In this document: piece by piece, positions 1 through 8,780 of the stretch
How positions within the stretch are numbered: position 1 is the stretch's first letter
How the letters are laid out: the number at the start of each line of letters is the position of its first letter
Origin: Emticicia sp. 21SJ11W-3
GTDB lineage: Bacteria; Bacteroidota; Bacteroidia; Cytophagales; Spirosomataceae
Reading direction: 5' to 3'
Length of the DNA stretch: 64,000 nt
Assembly (NCBI RefSeq): GCF_024138715.1
Contig: NZ_CP092074.1
Span: 1,922,001 to 1,986,000, forward strand
The notes under the pieces: model-generated
The model's database searches: none
What the model saw: only the letters and a program-made list of their open reading frames with translations
What the model was told of the DNA's origin: nothing
Made by a program: the position numbers and the translations under genes

Positions 1-14
1 GTACAGAATCAAAT

Positions 15-554
15 ATGCTTCCATTGGGAACAAAAGCGCCTGAATTTACTTTGCCTGATACTGTTTCAGGAACAAATCTGTCTTTGAGAGATTTGCCCTC
101 TGCCAAGGCTACCGTTTTTATGTTTATATGTAATCATTGCCCTTATGTGTTGCATGTAAAAGAAGAGCTTGTCAGATTGGCTAAAGATTACCAACCACAA
201 GGTGTAGCATTTGTGGCAATCAGTTCTAATGACGTGGTCAGTTATCCGCAGGACGGTCCTGATAGAATGAAGGTCTTTGCAGAAGAAAACGGCTTTACCT
301 TCCCTTATTTGTTTGATGAAACACAAGAGGTAGCCAAAGCTTATGATGCTGCCTGCACACCAGATTTTTATGTATTTGATAAAGATTTGCGTTTAAAATA
401 CAGAGGTAGACTGGACGAATCTCGCCCGAGAGAAGAAAACCCGAAGCCGGTTACTGGTAGAGATGTAAGGATTGCCTTAGATGCTATTCTTGCAAACCAG
501 CCGGTATCAGAAATGCAATATCCGAGCATGGGTTGCAATATCAAATGGAAGTGA
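15..554 (+). CDS. Thioredoxin-like AhpC/TSA-family protein
   Basis: A 179-residue thioredoxin-fold protein of the AhpC/TSA (peroxiredoxin-like) type, without an export signal, so probably cytoplasmic. After the N-terminal strand typical of the family (GTKAPEFTLPD, residues 5-15) comes a CNHC motif (C39, C42) at the position of the redox pair, followed by the helix; the later part carries the DFYVFD strand and a C-terminal region with a further Cys. Homologues are annotated as thioredoxin family proteins; substrate is unknown. It stands alone and is followed by a strong bidirectional terminator shared with the convergent oxidoreductase gene. The ATG start agrees with the usual family N-terminus. 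Confidence 0.85.
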   Translation: MLPLGTKAPEFTLPDTVSGTNLSLRDLPSAKATVFMFICNHCPYVLHVKEELVRLAKDYQPQGVAFVAISSNDVVSYPQDGPDRMKVFAEENGFTFPYLFDETQEVAKAYDAACTPDFYVFDKDLRLKYRGRLDESRPREENPKPVTGRDVRIALDAILANQPVSEMQYPSMGCNIKWK

Positions 555-566
555 TACATGAATAAT

Positions 567-611
567 AAAAAAATGGAAGAGGTAAGCATCAGCCAGTCTC
601 TTCCATTTTTT
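567..611. terminator. Bidirectional rho-independent terminator
   Basis: A 14-bp perfect stem (arms at 567-581 and 598-611, AATGGAAGAG pairing with CTCTTCCATT) is bounded by A-tracts on one side and T-tracts on the other, so it can terminate both the thioredoxin-like gene and the convergent oxidoreductase gene. Confidence 0.8.
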
Positions 612-620
612 ATGTAATAA

Positions 621-1988
621 CTAAACGCGGGTTGGGTCAGGGTGTTTCCAGGGTTGGCGATATTGACGCGCCAGAAGTGCGGTGGCTTCGCGGTCACCAA
701 CAACTTCGCGTTTCACCGGGTCATATTTTACAGGTCTGCCTACTTTCATTGATATATTAGCTAATATGCAGCTGGCTGTTGAAATGTGGCCTTCCTGAAT
801 ATCTGCAACAGGTCTGCTTTTATTTTCAATGGCCGACAGGAAGTCGAGCATGTGCAGGCGCGTTGCAGGGGCTGCGTTCAGTTCTATTCGTTCTTCTTTT
901 AAATCTTCAGGATATTTCTCTTTTTCAAAAACCACATCTTTGTGTATTTTTTCGCCCTTACCCTGCGGAATAAAGTCATAAGACATAGTGCTTGCCCAGA
1001 GTGTTCCCTTTTCTCCATACAGTGTAAAAGACCAGGGGTAGTCAGGGTTATTGGGCGTTCCCCAGCTTCGGTGCTGCCATACACAATTCAGCTCATCATA
1101 TTCAAAAATCGCCGATTGGGTATCCGGAATGTTAGATTTGCCATCTTTTTGTACATAAATACCACCCGTAGAAGATATTTTGTTGGGCCAGCCCAGTTTC
1201 AGCATCCAGCGTACAGTGTCAAACATGTGTATGCACATATCGCCCATAATACCGTTGCCATATTCTTCAAACGTGCGCCACCATCTGATATGCGGCAGGC
1301 CGTCATAAGGCCTCATTGGGGCAGGGCCTGTCCACATTTCATAATCAAAATAGTCTGGCACTGCCTGTAACGGAGGGTTACCGTTATTACGCATGTGGTA
1401 ATAGCAGCACATTTCAACGTGCGATATCTTACCGAGTAATCCGGCATCAACAATATTCTTCTTGGCGTCTATCAGGTGCGGTGTGCTTTTGCGTTGCGTA
1501 CCTACCTGCACCACTTTGTTATATTTACGGGCAGCAGCCACCATGGCCTCTCCTTCAATAACATCTACACTAATGGGTTTCTGTACATAAACGTTGGCTC
1601 CTGCTTTTACTGCATCTATCATTTGCAGCGCATGCCAGTGATCGGGTGTTCCAACCAGCACAATATCAAGCTGGTTATCGGCTAGTAATTTGCGGTAATC
1701 AGTATATAATTTGGGTACTTTGCCAGACTTCTGCCTTTGGCTTACCAGCTTTCCGGCTTCATTAAGCATATTTTTGTCAACGTCGCAGAGCGCCACTACT
1801 TCTACCGGCGCTACCTGAATCAGGCGGAACAAGTCGCTTTTACCGTACCAGCCGGTACCAATTAACGCTACTTTATATGTACTTGGCGGATTGATGATGT
1901 CCATGCCTCTTGCGCCTAATGTGGACAATGCAAGCGTGGCTGACGCTCCGGTAATAAATTGGCGCCTGTTAATGTTAAAGTTATTCAT
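621..1988 (-). CDS. Gfo/Idh/MocA family oxidoreductase with Tat signal
   Basis: A 455-residue NAD(P)-dependent sugar- or polyol-type dehydrogenase of the Gfo/Idh/MocA family. The N-terminus has a twin-arginine signal (NINRRQFITGASATLAL), so export of the folded, cofactor-loaded protein to the periplasm is likely. The Rossmann fold follows (IGTGWYGKSD, about residues 42-51), with the DHWHAL segment and VQKPIS, the family's EKP-like catalytic lysine motif with Q replacing E. The C-terminal half is the family's beta-sheet domain. Bacteroidota carry many such paralogues with uncertain substrates; nothing nearby names a sugar. It is monocistronic, ending at a terminator shared with the convergent gene. 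Confidence 0.88.
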   Translation of the reverse strand: MNNFNINRRQFITGASATLALSTLGARGMDIINPPSTYKVALIGTGWYGKSDLFRLIQVAPVEVVALCDVDKNMLNEAGKLVSQRQKSGKVPKLYTDYRKLLADNQLDIVLVGTPDHWHALQMIDAVKAGANVYVQKPISVDVIEGEAMVAAARKYNKVVQVGTQRKSTPHLIDAKKNIVDAGLLGKISHVEMCCYYHMRNNGNPPLQAVPDYFDYEMWTGPAPMRPYDGLPHIRWWRTFEEYGNGIMGDMCIHMFDTVRWMLKLGWPNKISSTGGIYVQKDGKSNIPDTQSAIFEYDELNCVWQHRSWGTPNNPDYPWSFTLYGEKGTLWASTMSYDFIPQGKGEKIHKDVVFEKEKYPEDLKEERIELNAAPATRLHMLDFLSAIENKSRPVADIQEGHISTASCILANISMKVGRPVKYDPVKREVVGDREATALLARQYRQPWKHPDPTRV

Positions 1989-2213
1989 TAGTAATTGTTG
2001 GGGTTGGTTCTGATGGGTTTAAATTCTACCAAGTTTAAGAAAATTTCTAAATATATTGATAGATTTCAGTAGATACTTACAAAACAAGTAGTCAAATATA
2101 AACAGTACCCGGGGGTATCCAAGGTCTTAAAGGGCAATGAATGACAGAATGTAGACTTACACAAACTATTGCTAGACCAAACCAAGATTATTACTGATAA
2201 AGGGTATAAAAAG

Positions 2214-2243
2214 AAAAAGGCCACAGATGCCCGTGACCTTTTT
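2214..2243 (-). terminator. Terminator downstream of the HmuY-like gene
   Basis: An 11-bp stem with one mismatch (AAAAAGGCCAC against GTGACCTTTTT) lies 24 bp beyond the stop codon of the minus-strand HmuY-like gene. The A/T tails allow function in either direction. Confidence 0.65.
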
Positions 2244-2266
2244 CTGAACCAATTCTAACTCAGTAC

Positions 2267-3637
2267 TTATTTTTTCTTCACTAGCTTGTACTCAATTACA
2301 GGTTTGCCCCGCTCACCGCCGTCAGCTCCAAGACCCATGCTTACAAACTTCAGTTTATATACATTGCCCAGCGGGTCTTTTATCACATAAAAGCGGTCGC
2401 GTTTTATACCTACCGTGCCTGTGGTAGCACGCCATTTGCTGCCTATGGCATCTCTGGTTTTAACAAATGTTGTGGTAGCAATATTTGCTTCGGCGTATGC
2501 ATCATAGCTTACAGTGTTGGTAAGCACTTCGGCGGCCTCGGCTCCGGCTGCGTAGTTCAGCAATATAAAATCCTGAAACCAATAGGGCGTAGGTGGTACC
2601 GTTCCGGCATTTGAAGTGCTGTATCCCCAGGCAATGTCCCAGTTAATTTTGCGAGGCTCTACTGACACCAGATTACCGCTTTCTAATGAAAGGAAGCTGA
2701 AATTTACATCAGCATTTTTAGGAACATCAATTGTTTTGATACTTGTTTCACCAATTCTGGCATATTGAACTTTGTATCCATCGCCGTTGCGGTTTACTTT
2801 TACCTTATACCATTGCTCTTTGCTTTTGTTTCCTTCAAAGCTAACCAGATATACTTTATTGTTGGTTTCAGTAGCCGATACTTCCGCAAATACAGTTTTG
2901 GTAAGGTCTCCATCCCATGAATCGGCCAATGCGGCAGAACCCTCGGCGCCGGCAGTGAAGTTGAGGTCTGGTACTAAATCGGCATCTGCCAGCGTTACGG
3001 CTGTAATGTCGGTTTTAGCCGTGGCAGTTGCTGAAGATTGATAACCCGGATTAAGAATTACACGGTATTGCCCTCCCTGATAGAAGCCCAGGTTCCAGCT
3101 CTTACGATTCACGGCAGTAGTGGCATTAGCGCTTAAATCGGCATAAACCGTGTTGGTAAAGTTAGATTCAGACGTTTTACCTTCCAGCGTTAATGTGCTT
3201 CCGGCAGACGTAATAGCCGCAAAACTCAATTTCATTTCGGTGTTTTGGTTAGATAAAACAGGGTTGCCGATTGCAGTAATTTTAAGTGTGAGGGTTTCAT
3301 CACCATTCAGAAAAACGTTTGACTTTTTCTTTACCTTAAACGATACTCCAGACTGCCCGCTTGGCACAGTTAAGTTCAGTACATTGTTTACGGCGGCAGG
3401 TTCGGTAACAAATTCTTTATCATATGTAACCAGTGCTGGTGTAAGCTGAATGGTTATAGGCACTGATACATCTGTGGCACGGCTTAAAGCTATCTGAACA
3501 GTGGTTTCGTCGCCTTCAATTCCTTGTTGTGTAGTTGTAAAGCCGGCCAGGTTATCTGGTAATTCTACTTTTTCTTCACATGCGCTTATCACTACAATAC
3601 TGCATGCAATCAGAAATTTGTTAAAAATTCGATTCAT
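2267..3637 (-). CDS. HmuY family lipoprotein with extra N-terminal beta domain
   Basis: A 456-residue lipoprotein; the signal ends in VISAC with C20 as the lipidated residue. The C-terminal part (roughly residues 150-456) resembles the HmuY family: the SWNLGFY segment near its beginning and INWDIAWGY followed by a YWFQDF segment later are characteristic. HmuY of Porphyromonas is a surface haemophore that passes haem to a TonB-dependent receptor. Residues of about 28-140 form an additional all-beta region with an FLNGDETLTLKI stretch reminiscent of Calx-beta domains, making the protein about twice the length of classical HmuY. It lies 39 bp downstream of a TonB-dependent receptor on the same strand, which supports a joint haem or iron uptake role. 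Ligand specificity is not visible from sequence. Confidence 0.8.
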   Translation of the reverse strand: MNRIFNKFLIACSIVVISACEEKVELPDNLAGFTTTQQGIEGDETTVQIALSRATDVSVPITIQLTPALVTYDKEFVTEPAAVNNVLNLTVPSGQSGVSFKVKKKSNVFLNGDETLTLKITAIGNPVLSNQNTEMKLSFAAITSAGSTLTLEGKTSESNFTNTVYADLSANATTAVNRKSWNLGFYQGGQYRVILNPGYQSSATATAKTDITAVTLADADLVPDLNFTAGAEGSAALADSWDGDLTKTVFAEVSATETNNKVYLVSFEGNKSKEQWYKVKVNRNGDGYKVQYARIGETSIKTIDVPKNADVNFSFLSLESGNLVSVEPRKINWDIAWGYSTSNAGTVPPTPYWFQDFILLNYAAGAEAAEVLTNTVSYDAYAEANIATTTFVKTRDAIGSKWRATTGTVGIKRDRFYVIKDPLGNVYKLKFVSMGLGADGGERGKPVIEYKLVKKK

Positions 3638-3676
3638 TTTTATTTTGGTTAAACTGTTGTATGTATAAAGAAACTA

Positions 3677-5959
3677 TTAGTGCTGAGTAAGTTGTGCTGT
3701 TAAGCCCACAAAATAAGAACGCCCGTAAGACATAGGTACCGCGCCACCGCCTGCGCTATGTGCCCCGCCGGTTTCAACAGCAGAGTTATTAACCCGGGTA
3801 ACATTGAATAGGTTTTTAACCCCGGCCAGTAATGAGAAATTCTTAAACACAATTTTATTAAACGTCAGGTCAGAGGTATGAAAAGCAGAGGTTTCTGCTA
3901 ACCGGGCCTGCGGGCCGTTTTCGGTATTTACTGTCTGATACGCCGGCTGCTTACCTGTAAACTTGTAGATGAGACTCACACTGGCATTGATTTTCGGGAT
4001 TGTGTACCGGATGTTTGAATTTACTTCACTTGACCACACAAACGCCGGCAGGCTTTCGGAGGTAGAGAAGCGGTTAAAACGCCCGATGTATGAATATCCC
4101 AAGGTAGCCTGAAAATTCTCCCAATAGAAGGTGTTATTCCAGGTGGTTCCTGTGGTTTTATACTTGTCTACATTTATATAGGTAGATAACTGGGGGTCAT
4201 TCGGGTCAATTCCAATCGAAATAAGGTTATTAAATACGTTATAGAAACCGCCGATTGTTGAGTTTAACCTGAGTTTTGGTTTTTCAATGACCTGATACGA
4301 CAAAAAAGCATTGAAACTATTGCTGTATTCGGCTTTCAGATTCGTATTCCCTTTGATAGAGTGGTTACTGTCAAAAAAAGTAAAGTATAATTCGCGCAGG
4401 GCAGGCGACCGGAAGCCCCTGGCATAGGCCAAGCGTAGGTCAAGGCCTTTGGCCAGTGTAAATTTGGTGTTAACCGAGGGTATAAGCGGAGGCGCATCAT
4501 AAACCGAATTCTTAATGAAGCGCAGCCCCGGGCGTATGTTTATGTGCGGATTTAGTTTGAATTCAGCCGAAGCAAAATAAGCAAACTCGCTAATGGCGGG
4601 TGTACCCTGAATACGCGCGCCTGAACTTGAGTTTAGGTTGATTTCAAGGCCATGCTGTAACGAAACCGCAGGTAACAACTTGTGCTGGCCTGTTAGCCGC
4701 GCAAAAGCGGTCTGGAAAACGGCTTTATCCTGCCCGCCTTGTGTTAATGACAACGTACGGCGGTTGCGTATCAGGTCAATATCGGTAGTTTCGGTTTTAC
4801 GGCTGTAATCAGTGTAAGATAAGGCAGCGGTGAAGCTGTTTTTTTCATTTACCTGATACTCACCCTGCGCCTGATGAAACCACCGATTGGTGATATAATA
4901 CTGGTCGGTGGCCGAAAGGTTACCCGTTTGATTGTTTGTGTAGGTGTTGCCTAAACTTTTTAGGGTTTCGTTAGTGCCGTTGAAACGATACCAGCCATTA
5001 AATTTTTGTGTCCGGTAAGCAATGCCGGCAGTAGTAAGATACTGTTCTTTGGGCATCCATTCTTTGCTGCGCGTAGTAGATAAACCCTGCCAGCCTCCAA
5101 AAAAGTTGCGGGTAAAATTGCCGTTTATTTGCAGGCCTTTTCTTTGCCAGGCCACACCCAGAAACTCATTATGCGTACCTTTACCCTGAAAAGCCTCATA
5201 CTCTTTGCCGGCTGATTCTTCCTGCACACGAGCCGATAGTGTCCAGGTAGCATCTGTTTCTGCTTTTTTGGTAATAATATTTATTACGCCCGCCAGTGCG
5301 TCGGTGCCGTAACTGACAGACATGGGCCCTTCTACTATTTCTATGCGGTCAATAATGTTAATATCTATTTGGCCTATGCTTTCGCGGGTAGAGCCTCTGT
5401 CAACTAACGGAACGCCATCCAGCAATACTTTTACATTCTGCCCCGACATCCCCATCAGCTGTACATCTGTTGTGCCCAGGGTAAGGTCGTTTGAAAAACG
5501 CATTCCCAGTTCTGTATTTAAAACGGTCTGTATATTGGTTGCACCTCTTAACCTTATTTGTTCATTAGTAATTGTTCTGACCTGATAAACAGAGTTTCTT
5601 ACAGATTGCGGCCCGAATTGGCCCGTAATAACCACATCCTGAAGTATGTTGGTTTTTTCAATCAGATGAATGTCTCCGGTATTTAATGTGGCTTTAGGCT
5701 GTACCTTCACCCGCTGCTCGGCAGTTTCATGCCCAATAAACTGTATCATTAAAACCTGATTACCCTCCGGAGCCAATATGCTGAAACTTCCGTCGGCTTG
5801 TGTTAGTGTGCCAATGCCCGTGTTTTTTATCAGCACTGACGCTCCTGCCAGCGCGGCACCATTACTGGTAACCCGGCCAGTAATTTTTCCGTTGGTTTGT
5901 TGTGCATGTGTTTTATTAAGAATTAGTATCAGAAACAGTGTTAGGTAACAATATCGCAT
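3677..5959 (-). CDS. TonB-dependent receptor, HmuR-like partner of HmuY
   Basis: A 760-residue outer-membrane receptor. It has a signal peptide ending near THAQ, a carboxypeptidase-regulatory-like beta domain (about residues 22-105, GKITGRVTSNGAALAGASV), a plug domain (about 115-235, with VLLDGVPLVDRGSTRES and SVSYGTDALAGVINIITKK), then a beta-barrel ending in YFVGLTAQLTQH. The pairing with an HmuY-like lipoprotein 39 bp downstream suggests haem or haemoprotein import, energised by TonB. Regulation is unusually readable: the promoter is bracketed by two operator-like dyads (see 5967-6031), consistent with iron-dependent repression. Confidence 0.88.
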   Translation of the reverse strand: MRYCYLTLFLILILNKTHAQQTNGKITGRVTSNGAALAGASVLIKNTGIGTLTQADGSFSILAPEGNQVLMIQFIGHETAEQRVKVQPKATLNTGDIHLIEKTNILQDVVITGQFGPQSVRNSVYQVRTITNEQIRLRGATNIQTVLNTELGMRFSNDLTLGTTDVQLMGMSGQNVKVLLDGVPLVDRGSTRESIGQIDINIIDRIEIVEGPMSVSYGTDALAGVINIITKKAETDATWTLSARVQEESAGKEYEAFQGKGTHNEFLGVAWQRKGLQINGNFTRNFFGGWQGLSTTRSKEWMPKEQYLTTAGIAYRTQKFNGWYRFNGTNETLKSLGNTYTNNQTGNLSATDQYYITNRWFHQAQGEYQVNEKNSFTAALSYTDYSRKTETTDIDLIRNRRTLSLTQGGQDKAVFQTAFARLTGQHKLLPAVSLQHGLEINLNSSSGARIQGTPAISEFAYFASAEFKLNPHINIRPGLRFIKNSVYDAPPLIPSVNTKFTLAKGLDLRLAYARGFRSPALRELYFTFFDSNHSIKGNTNLKAEYSNSFNAFLSYQVIEKPKLRLNSTIGGFYNVFNNLISIGIDPNDPQLSTYINVDKYKTTGTTWNNTFYWENFQATLGYSYIGRFNRFSTSESLPAFVWSSEVNSNIRYTIPKINASVSLIYKFTGKQPAYQTVNTENGPQARLAETSAFHTSDLTFNKIVFKNFSLLAGVKNLFNVTRVNNSAVETGGAHSAGGGAVPMSYGRSYFVGLTAQLTQH

Positions 5960-5966
5960 TTTAATT

Positions 5967-5991
5967 TTTATTTAGACTGAATAAAAATAAT
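5967..5991. promoter_or_regulatory. Operator-like dyad 1 of the receptor promoter
   Basis: The left arm TTTATTTAGA is identical to that of the dyad 40 bp upstream, and the right arm is a degenerate copy. It falls at the expected transcription start of the minus-strand receptor gene, where a repressor would block initiation. Fur is the obvious candidate given the HmuY context, but this is inference. Confidence 0.5.
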
Positions 5992-5994
5992 GCA

Positions 5995-6026
5995 CAAAGT
6001 TAAATCTTTATTTAGACTAATTCCAA
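5995..6026 (-). promoter_or_regulatory. Promoter of the receptor-hmuY-like operon
   Basis: On the minus strand the -7 element reads TAACTTTG (5995-6002), matching the Bacteroidota TAnnTTTG consensus. A TTG lies 21 bp upstream (6024-6026) at the position of the -33 element. The expected start site falls within dyad 1 about 30 bp before the ATG. Confidence 0.6.
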
Positions 6027-6031
6027 ATAAA
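6007..6031. promoter_or_regulatory. Operator-like dyad 2 of the receptor promoter
   Basis: A 25-bp dyad: arms TTTATTTAGA and TCCAAATAAA are complementary except for one position, around a CTAAT centre, so the core is a 7-5-7 arrangement of 19 bp like known Fur boxes. It covers the -33 region of the receptor promoter. Confidence 0.6.
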
Positions 6032-6133
6032 TAGTTATATTTCTTAATCTTTTAAATGTAAAAGGAGGTAGTTTCAGCCGGTAGGAGCAATAGTGTTGGC
6101 AGTGTTTCAGCTTGAGAACCTTATGGAAGGAGC

Positions 6134-6173
6134 AAAAAAAACAGCATCATCTCAATTTTGAAATGACGCTGCT
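6134..6173 (-). terminator. Terminator of the small secreted-protein gene
   Basis: Reading the minus strand, CAGCGTCAT pairs with ATGATGCTG (one G-U pair) around a 12-nt loop, followed by a run of Ts. It lies about 60 bp after the stop codon of the 127-residue protein. Confidence 0.7.
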
Positions 6174-6234
6174 TATGACAAAGGTTTTTGTGGGGACTGC
6201 TAGTTTCTGTGTATTAGACAGCATTTCACAGAGA

Positions 6235-6618
6235 TTAACGATTACTTGCTAAAATAGCGCCACGATTAATTTCTGTGCGGATTACAAAATTCTTCGAAAC
6301 TTTTTCAGTTGGAGTTTCAACGATAAAAGTATATTCGCCGTCTACCAGATTGTTAAGGTTAAATGCTTTTGAATATTGTGCATCACCTGAGGCGTATTCA
6401 TTGAAATATACTGTACGGTTGTTGTCTACTAAAATTATCTGCGCTTTTTGTTTAGTCGGATTCTCGAATGACAATTTGAAACGCAGACCACCCAGGTTTT
6501 GAACGCTAAGGTTTGCTACTTTCTCTGTTGCACTTACTTTACCATTTGAAGTGCTTTGTGCTAAGCTGATGCTTGCTGATGACGCGATGATTGCGATTGC
6601 TACAACTAGTGCTTTCAT
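6235..6618 (-). CDS. Small secreted beta-sandwich protein
   Basis: A 127-residue protein with a clear signal peptide (MKALVVAIAIIASS, cleavage near SLAQ) and a mature part of about 105 residues predicted to be all beta strands, with alternating hydrophobics such as LRFKLSFENP, AQIILVDNN and GEYTFIVETP. Short exported proteins of this kind, resembling the DUF3244 or T9SS-sorting-domain-like beta-sandwich, are frequent in Cytophagales and of unknown function. It is monocistronic, with its own promoter and terminator, which points to a separately regulated and possibly abundant product. I do not recognise a specific family. Confidence 0.75.
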   Translation of the reverse strand: MKALVVAIAIIASSASISLAQSTSNGKVSATEKVANLSVQNLGGLRFKLSFENPTKQKAQIILVDNNRTVYFNEYASGDAQYSKAFNLNNLVDGEYTFIVETPTEKVSKNFVIRTEINRGAILASNR

Positions 6619-6718
6619 AATTTTCTTTGTTTTTGTTTTCTGTTGGAGTAATTAATTAAAAGAATAAACTCAAAAAAGTTATACCAGTTATTGTCTCCGT
6701 GGAAAACCTTTGTTGATG

Positions 6719-6750
6719 CAAATTTACGTAACTTATTGAATACAAGTCAA
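6719..6750 (-). promoter_or_regulatory. Promoter of the small secreted-protein gene
   Basis: On the minus strand TAAATTTG (6719-6726) matches the TAnnTTTG -7 consensus, with TTG triplets 16 and 21 bp upstream as -33 candidates. This implies a leader of roughly 95 nt. Confidence 0.6.
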
Positions 6751-7048
6751 TTAGTAATTTAAAAAATTTTAAAAATTGTTTTAATAATATATCCCAATAT
6801 TTGAATAGTACAACGAATTGAGGAAAATTGCAAGAGAAAGTTTAAAAAATCCTACAAAAAAAGTAGACTAATTTTTGCCCCGAATTTTATAGATGTTGAA
6901 ATGATGAAAACCTAGCTAAGAATAATACAAGAGGGCAATTCAGCCAAAAAAAAGATGGTTTGTAGTGCCTCTCAGTAAATAAATATTTAATCAGGAATAA
7001 TTCATAAAAATTTATTTCTTTCGTGTAAAAATTGAGTAACAGAAAATC
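6751..7048. other. AT-rich intergenic region without recognised gene
   Basis: About 300 bp, very AT-rich, between the small secreted-protein promoter and the ABC transporter genes. No ORF with protein-like composition, no strong hairpin and no consensus -7 element for the downstream ABC gene was seen. Confidence 0.6.
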
Positions 7049-7678
7049 ATGCTAACAATCAGTAATTTCCTAAAAAGCTATAACAATCATAAAATTTTAG
7101 AAATACAGCATCTGGATATCCCGGAGGGTGTACATTGGGTAAAGGGTATTAATGGTTCGGGCAAATCAACACTGTTCAGATCAATTGCAGGTATGGTACC
7201 TTTTGACGGAGAAATCAGTTTCAGGAATTTAAGTTGCAAAAAGGATACGGTCGCCTACCGGCTAATAGTAAACCTTAGTGAAGCCGAACCCATGTACCCC
7301 GATTATCTGTCAGGATACGACCTCCTGAAATTTATTGCCAATGCCAAGCAAGATAAACCGGGGAACCTGAACACACTGGCTGAGAGCCTGGGTGTAAGCC
7401 AGTATTGGAAAACCCCGGTAAGCACCTATTCAAGTGGTATGCTAAAGAAAATTTCATTGGTATCGGCCTTTTTAGGCAGTCCAAGGTTAATTATGCTTGA
7501 CGAACCCCTCATTACCATAGACGATAGAAGTGTTGAAATTATATATGAGCTGGTGAAAGACACTTATGAAAACAAGGGAGTTAGTTTTTTGATGTCATCT
7601 CATCAGGACTTCCGTTTCGAGAAACTTCCTATAAAAAATGTTTACCTGGTACAAAACCAGGCCGTGAGCCTGTTATGA
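7049..7678 (+). CDS. ABC transporter ATP-binding protein
   Basis: A 209-residue ATPase subunit with Walker A GINGSGKST (about residues 34-42), a Q-loop replaced by the NLSEAEPMYPDYLSG segment, the signature motif as YSSGMLKK, Walker B LIMLDEP and the switch histidine in SSHQD. It overlaps the next gene, a multi-spanning membrane protein, by 4 bp (ATGA), so the two very likely form one transporter. The compact size and the early ABC layout resemble exporters of the ABC-2/CcmA type. Substrate unknown. Confidence 0.9.
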   Translation: MLTISNFLKSYNNHKILEIQHLDIPEGVHWVKGINGSGKSTLFRSIAGMVPFDGEISFRNLSCKKDTVAYRLIVNLSEAEPMYPDYLSGYDLLKFIANAKQDKPGNLNTLAESLGVSQYWKTPVSTYSSGMLKKISLVSAFLGSPRLIMLDEPLITIDDRSVEIIYELVKDTYENKGVSFLMSSHQDFRFEKLPIKNVYLVQNQAVSLL

Positions 7679-8775
7679 AAAGCCTTTTCAGAATTTTTAA
7701 CCAGACCATCGTAAAGGAGTATTACAGGCAGAATGCAGTTTTTGTTTTTGCAGTACTTATGTTTGCTTTTGGGTTTTTAAGAGCCACAGAACATATCACA
7801 ATCATAAAAAATACCCTCCGACACCCTTCTTTACTGGCATTGGCATTTGCCGTTTGGGCTTTGCATGCCCTGAAAGTAACACTATTTACACTCAGGTTGC
7901 TTGAGTCTCGCCAAAACGAATTTCTATACCATGCCCGTTTATACCCGGCCATTCAGAGATTTTTCGCATTTTGTGGCTTACAGTTAAGCCTTATTCAGTT
8001 AACATTTTTGTATGCACTGGCTATGGTAAAATTCGGAATTGAAGAACAAAACTGGCAGGCCGTAGTTTATATAGTACTTTTTAATGTTTTTTTGGTGGTT
8101 GCAGGGGCAGTTATCTATGAGTACCGCATACAAAGGCCCAATGCCGCACAGGTACGTAATAGGGCAGTCAGGAGTTTTTTTGCCGGCTACACAACCCCGC
8201 CATATCTGTTTTTTATCAGATATCTTTTTTCAAAACAGCCGGTATTGTTACTGCTTACCAAGCTATTTGCTTGTTTGGTTCTGATGGGTGTGTGTAATTT
8301 GTATCCGACAGATGATTATGACGAGCGATTGATGGCTTTGGGAGGTCTTTTTGCAGCCGCCGGGCATACGGTTATTTGCCAGCAATATCTTGAATTTGAA
8401 AACAGATTTATGAGTATTACCAGAAACCTGCCCTTAAGCAACTGGCAAAGGTTGTTTCAGTTCGGCCTATCCTATTTCATTTTGTTAATCCCTGAGTTGG
8501 TGATAGTGTTGCGTAATCTACCGCATGAGGTGAACTACGGGTTTTCTTTGATACTCATTATTTTTATTTGGTCTATCGTATGCCTCAACCATCATGTGCA
8601 ATACATAAACGGAATCAGCTATGATACCTTCATGCAACGGGTATTTTTTGTAGGTGTTCTATATTTGTTGTTGATTATGTTCAGGGTTCCGTTATTTTTA
8701 ATAGCTTTGGTAAATACCGCTACCGCCGTTTTAGTTTTCCGGAAACACTACTTCAGGTCAGAATTTAATCCTTAA
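7675..8775 (+). CDS. Multi-spanning membrane protein, probable ABC permease
   Basis: A 366-residue hydrophobic protein with about eight predicted membrane segments (for example FVFAVLMFAFGFL near residue 24, VVYIVLFNVFLVVAGAVIY near 130, and a C-terminal LFLIALVNTATAVLVF). No domain is recognised with certainty. The 4-bp overlap with the ATPase gene and the absence of another permease nearby make it the likely membrane subunit. A TlpA-like thioredoxin follows 5 bp later, so the three genes form one transcription unit. Confidence 0.75.
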   Translation: MKSLFRIFNQTIVKEYYRQNAVFVFAVLMFAFGFLRATEHITIIKNTLRHPSLLALAFAVWALHALKVTLFTLRLLESRQNEFLYHARLYPAIQRFFAFCGLQLSLIQLTFLYALAMVKFGIEEQNWQAVVYIVLFNVFLVVAGAVIYEYRIQRPNAAQVRNRAVRSFFAGYTTPPYLFFIRYLFSKQPVLLLLTKLFACLVLMGVCNLYPTDDYDERLMALGGLFAAAGHTVICQQYLEFENRFMSITRNLPLSNWQRLFQFGLSYFILLIPELVIVLRNLPHEVNYGFSLILIIFIWSIVCLNHHVQYINGISYDTFMQRVFFVGVLYLLLIMFRVPLFLIALVNTATAVLVFRKHYFRSEFNP

Positions 8776-8780
8776 TACCA

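Noticed and set aside
942-1370. 142-codon plus-strand open frame
   Set aside because: It lies wholly antisense to the Gfo/Idh/MocA gene, which has clear family motifs; the translated product has no domain-like composition.
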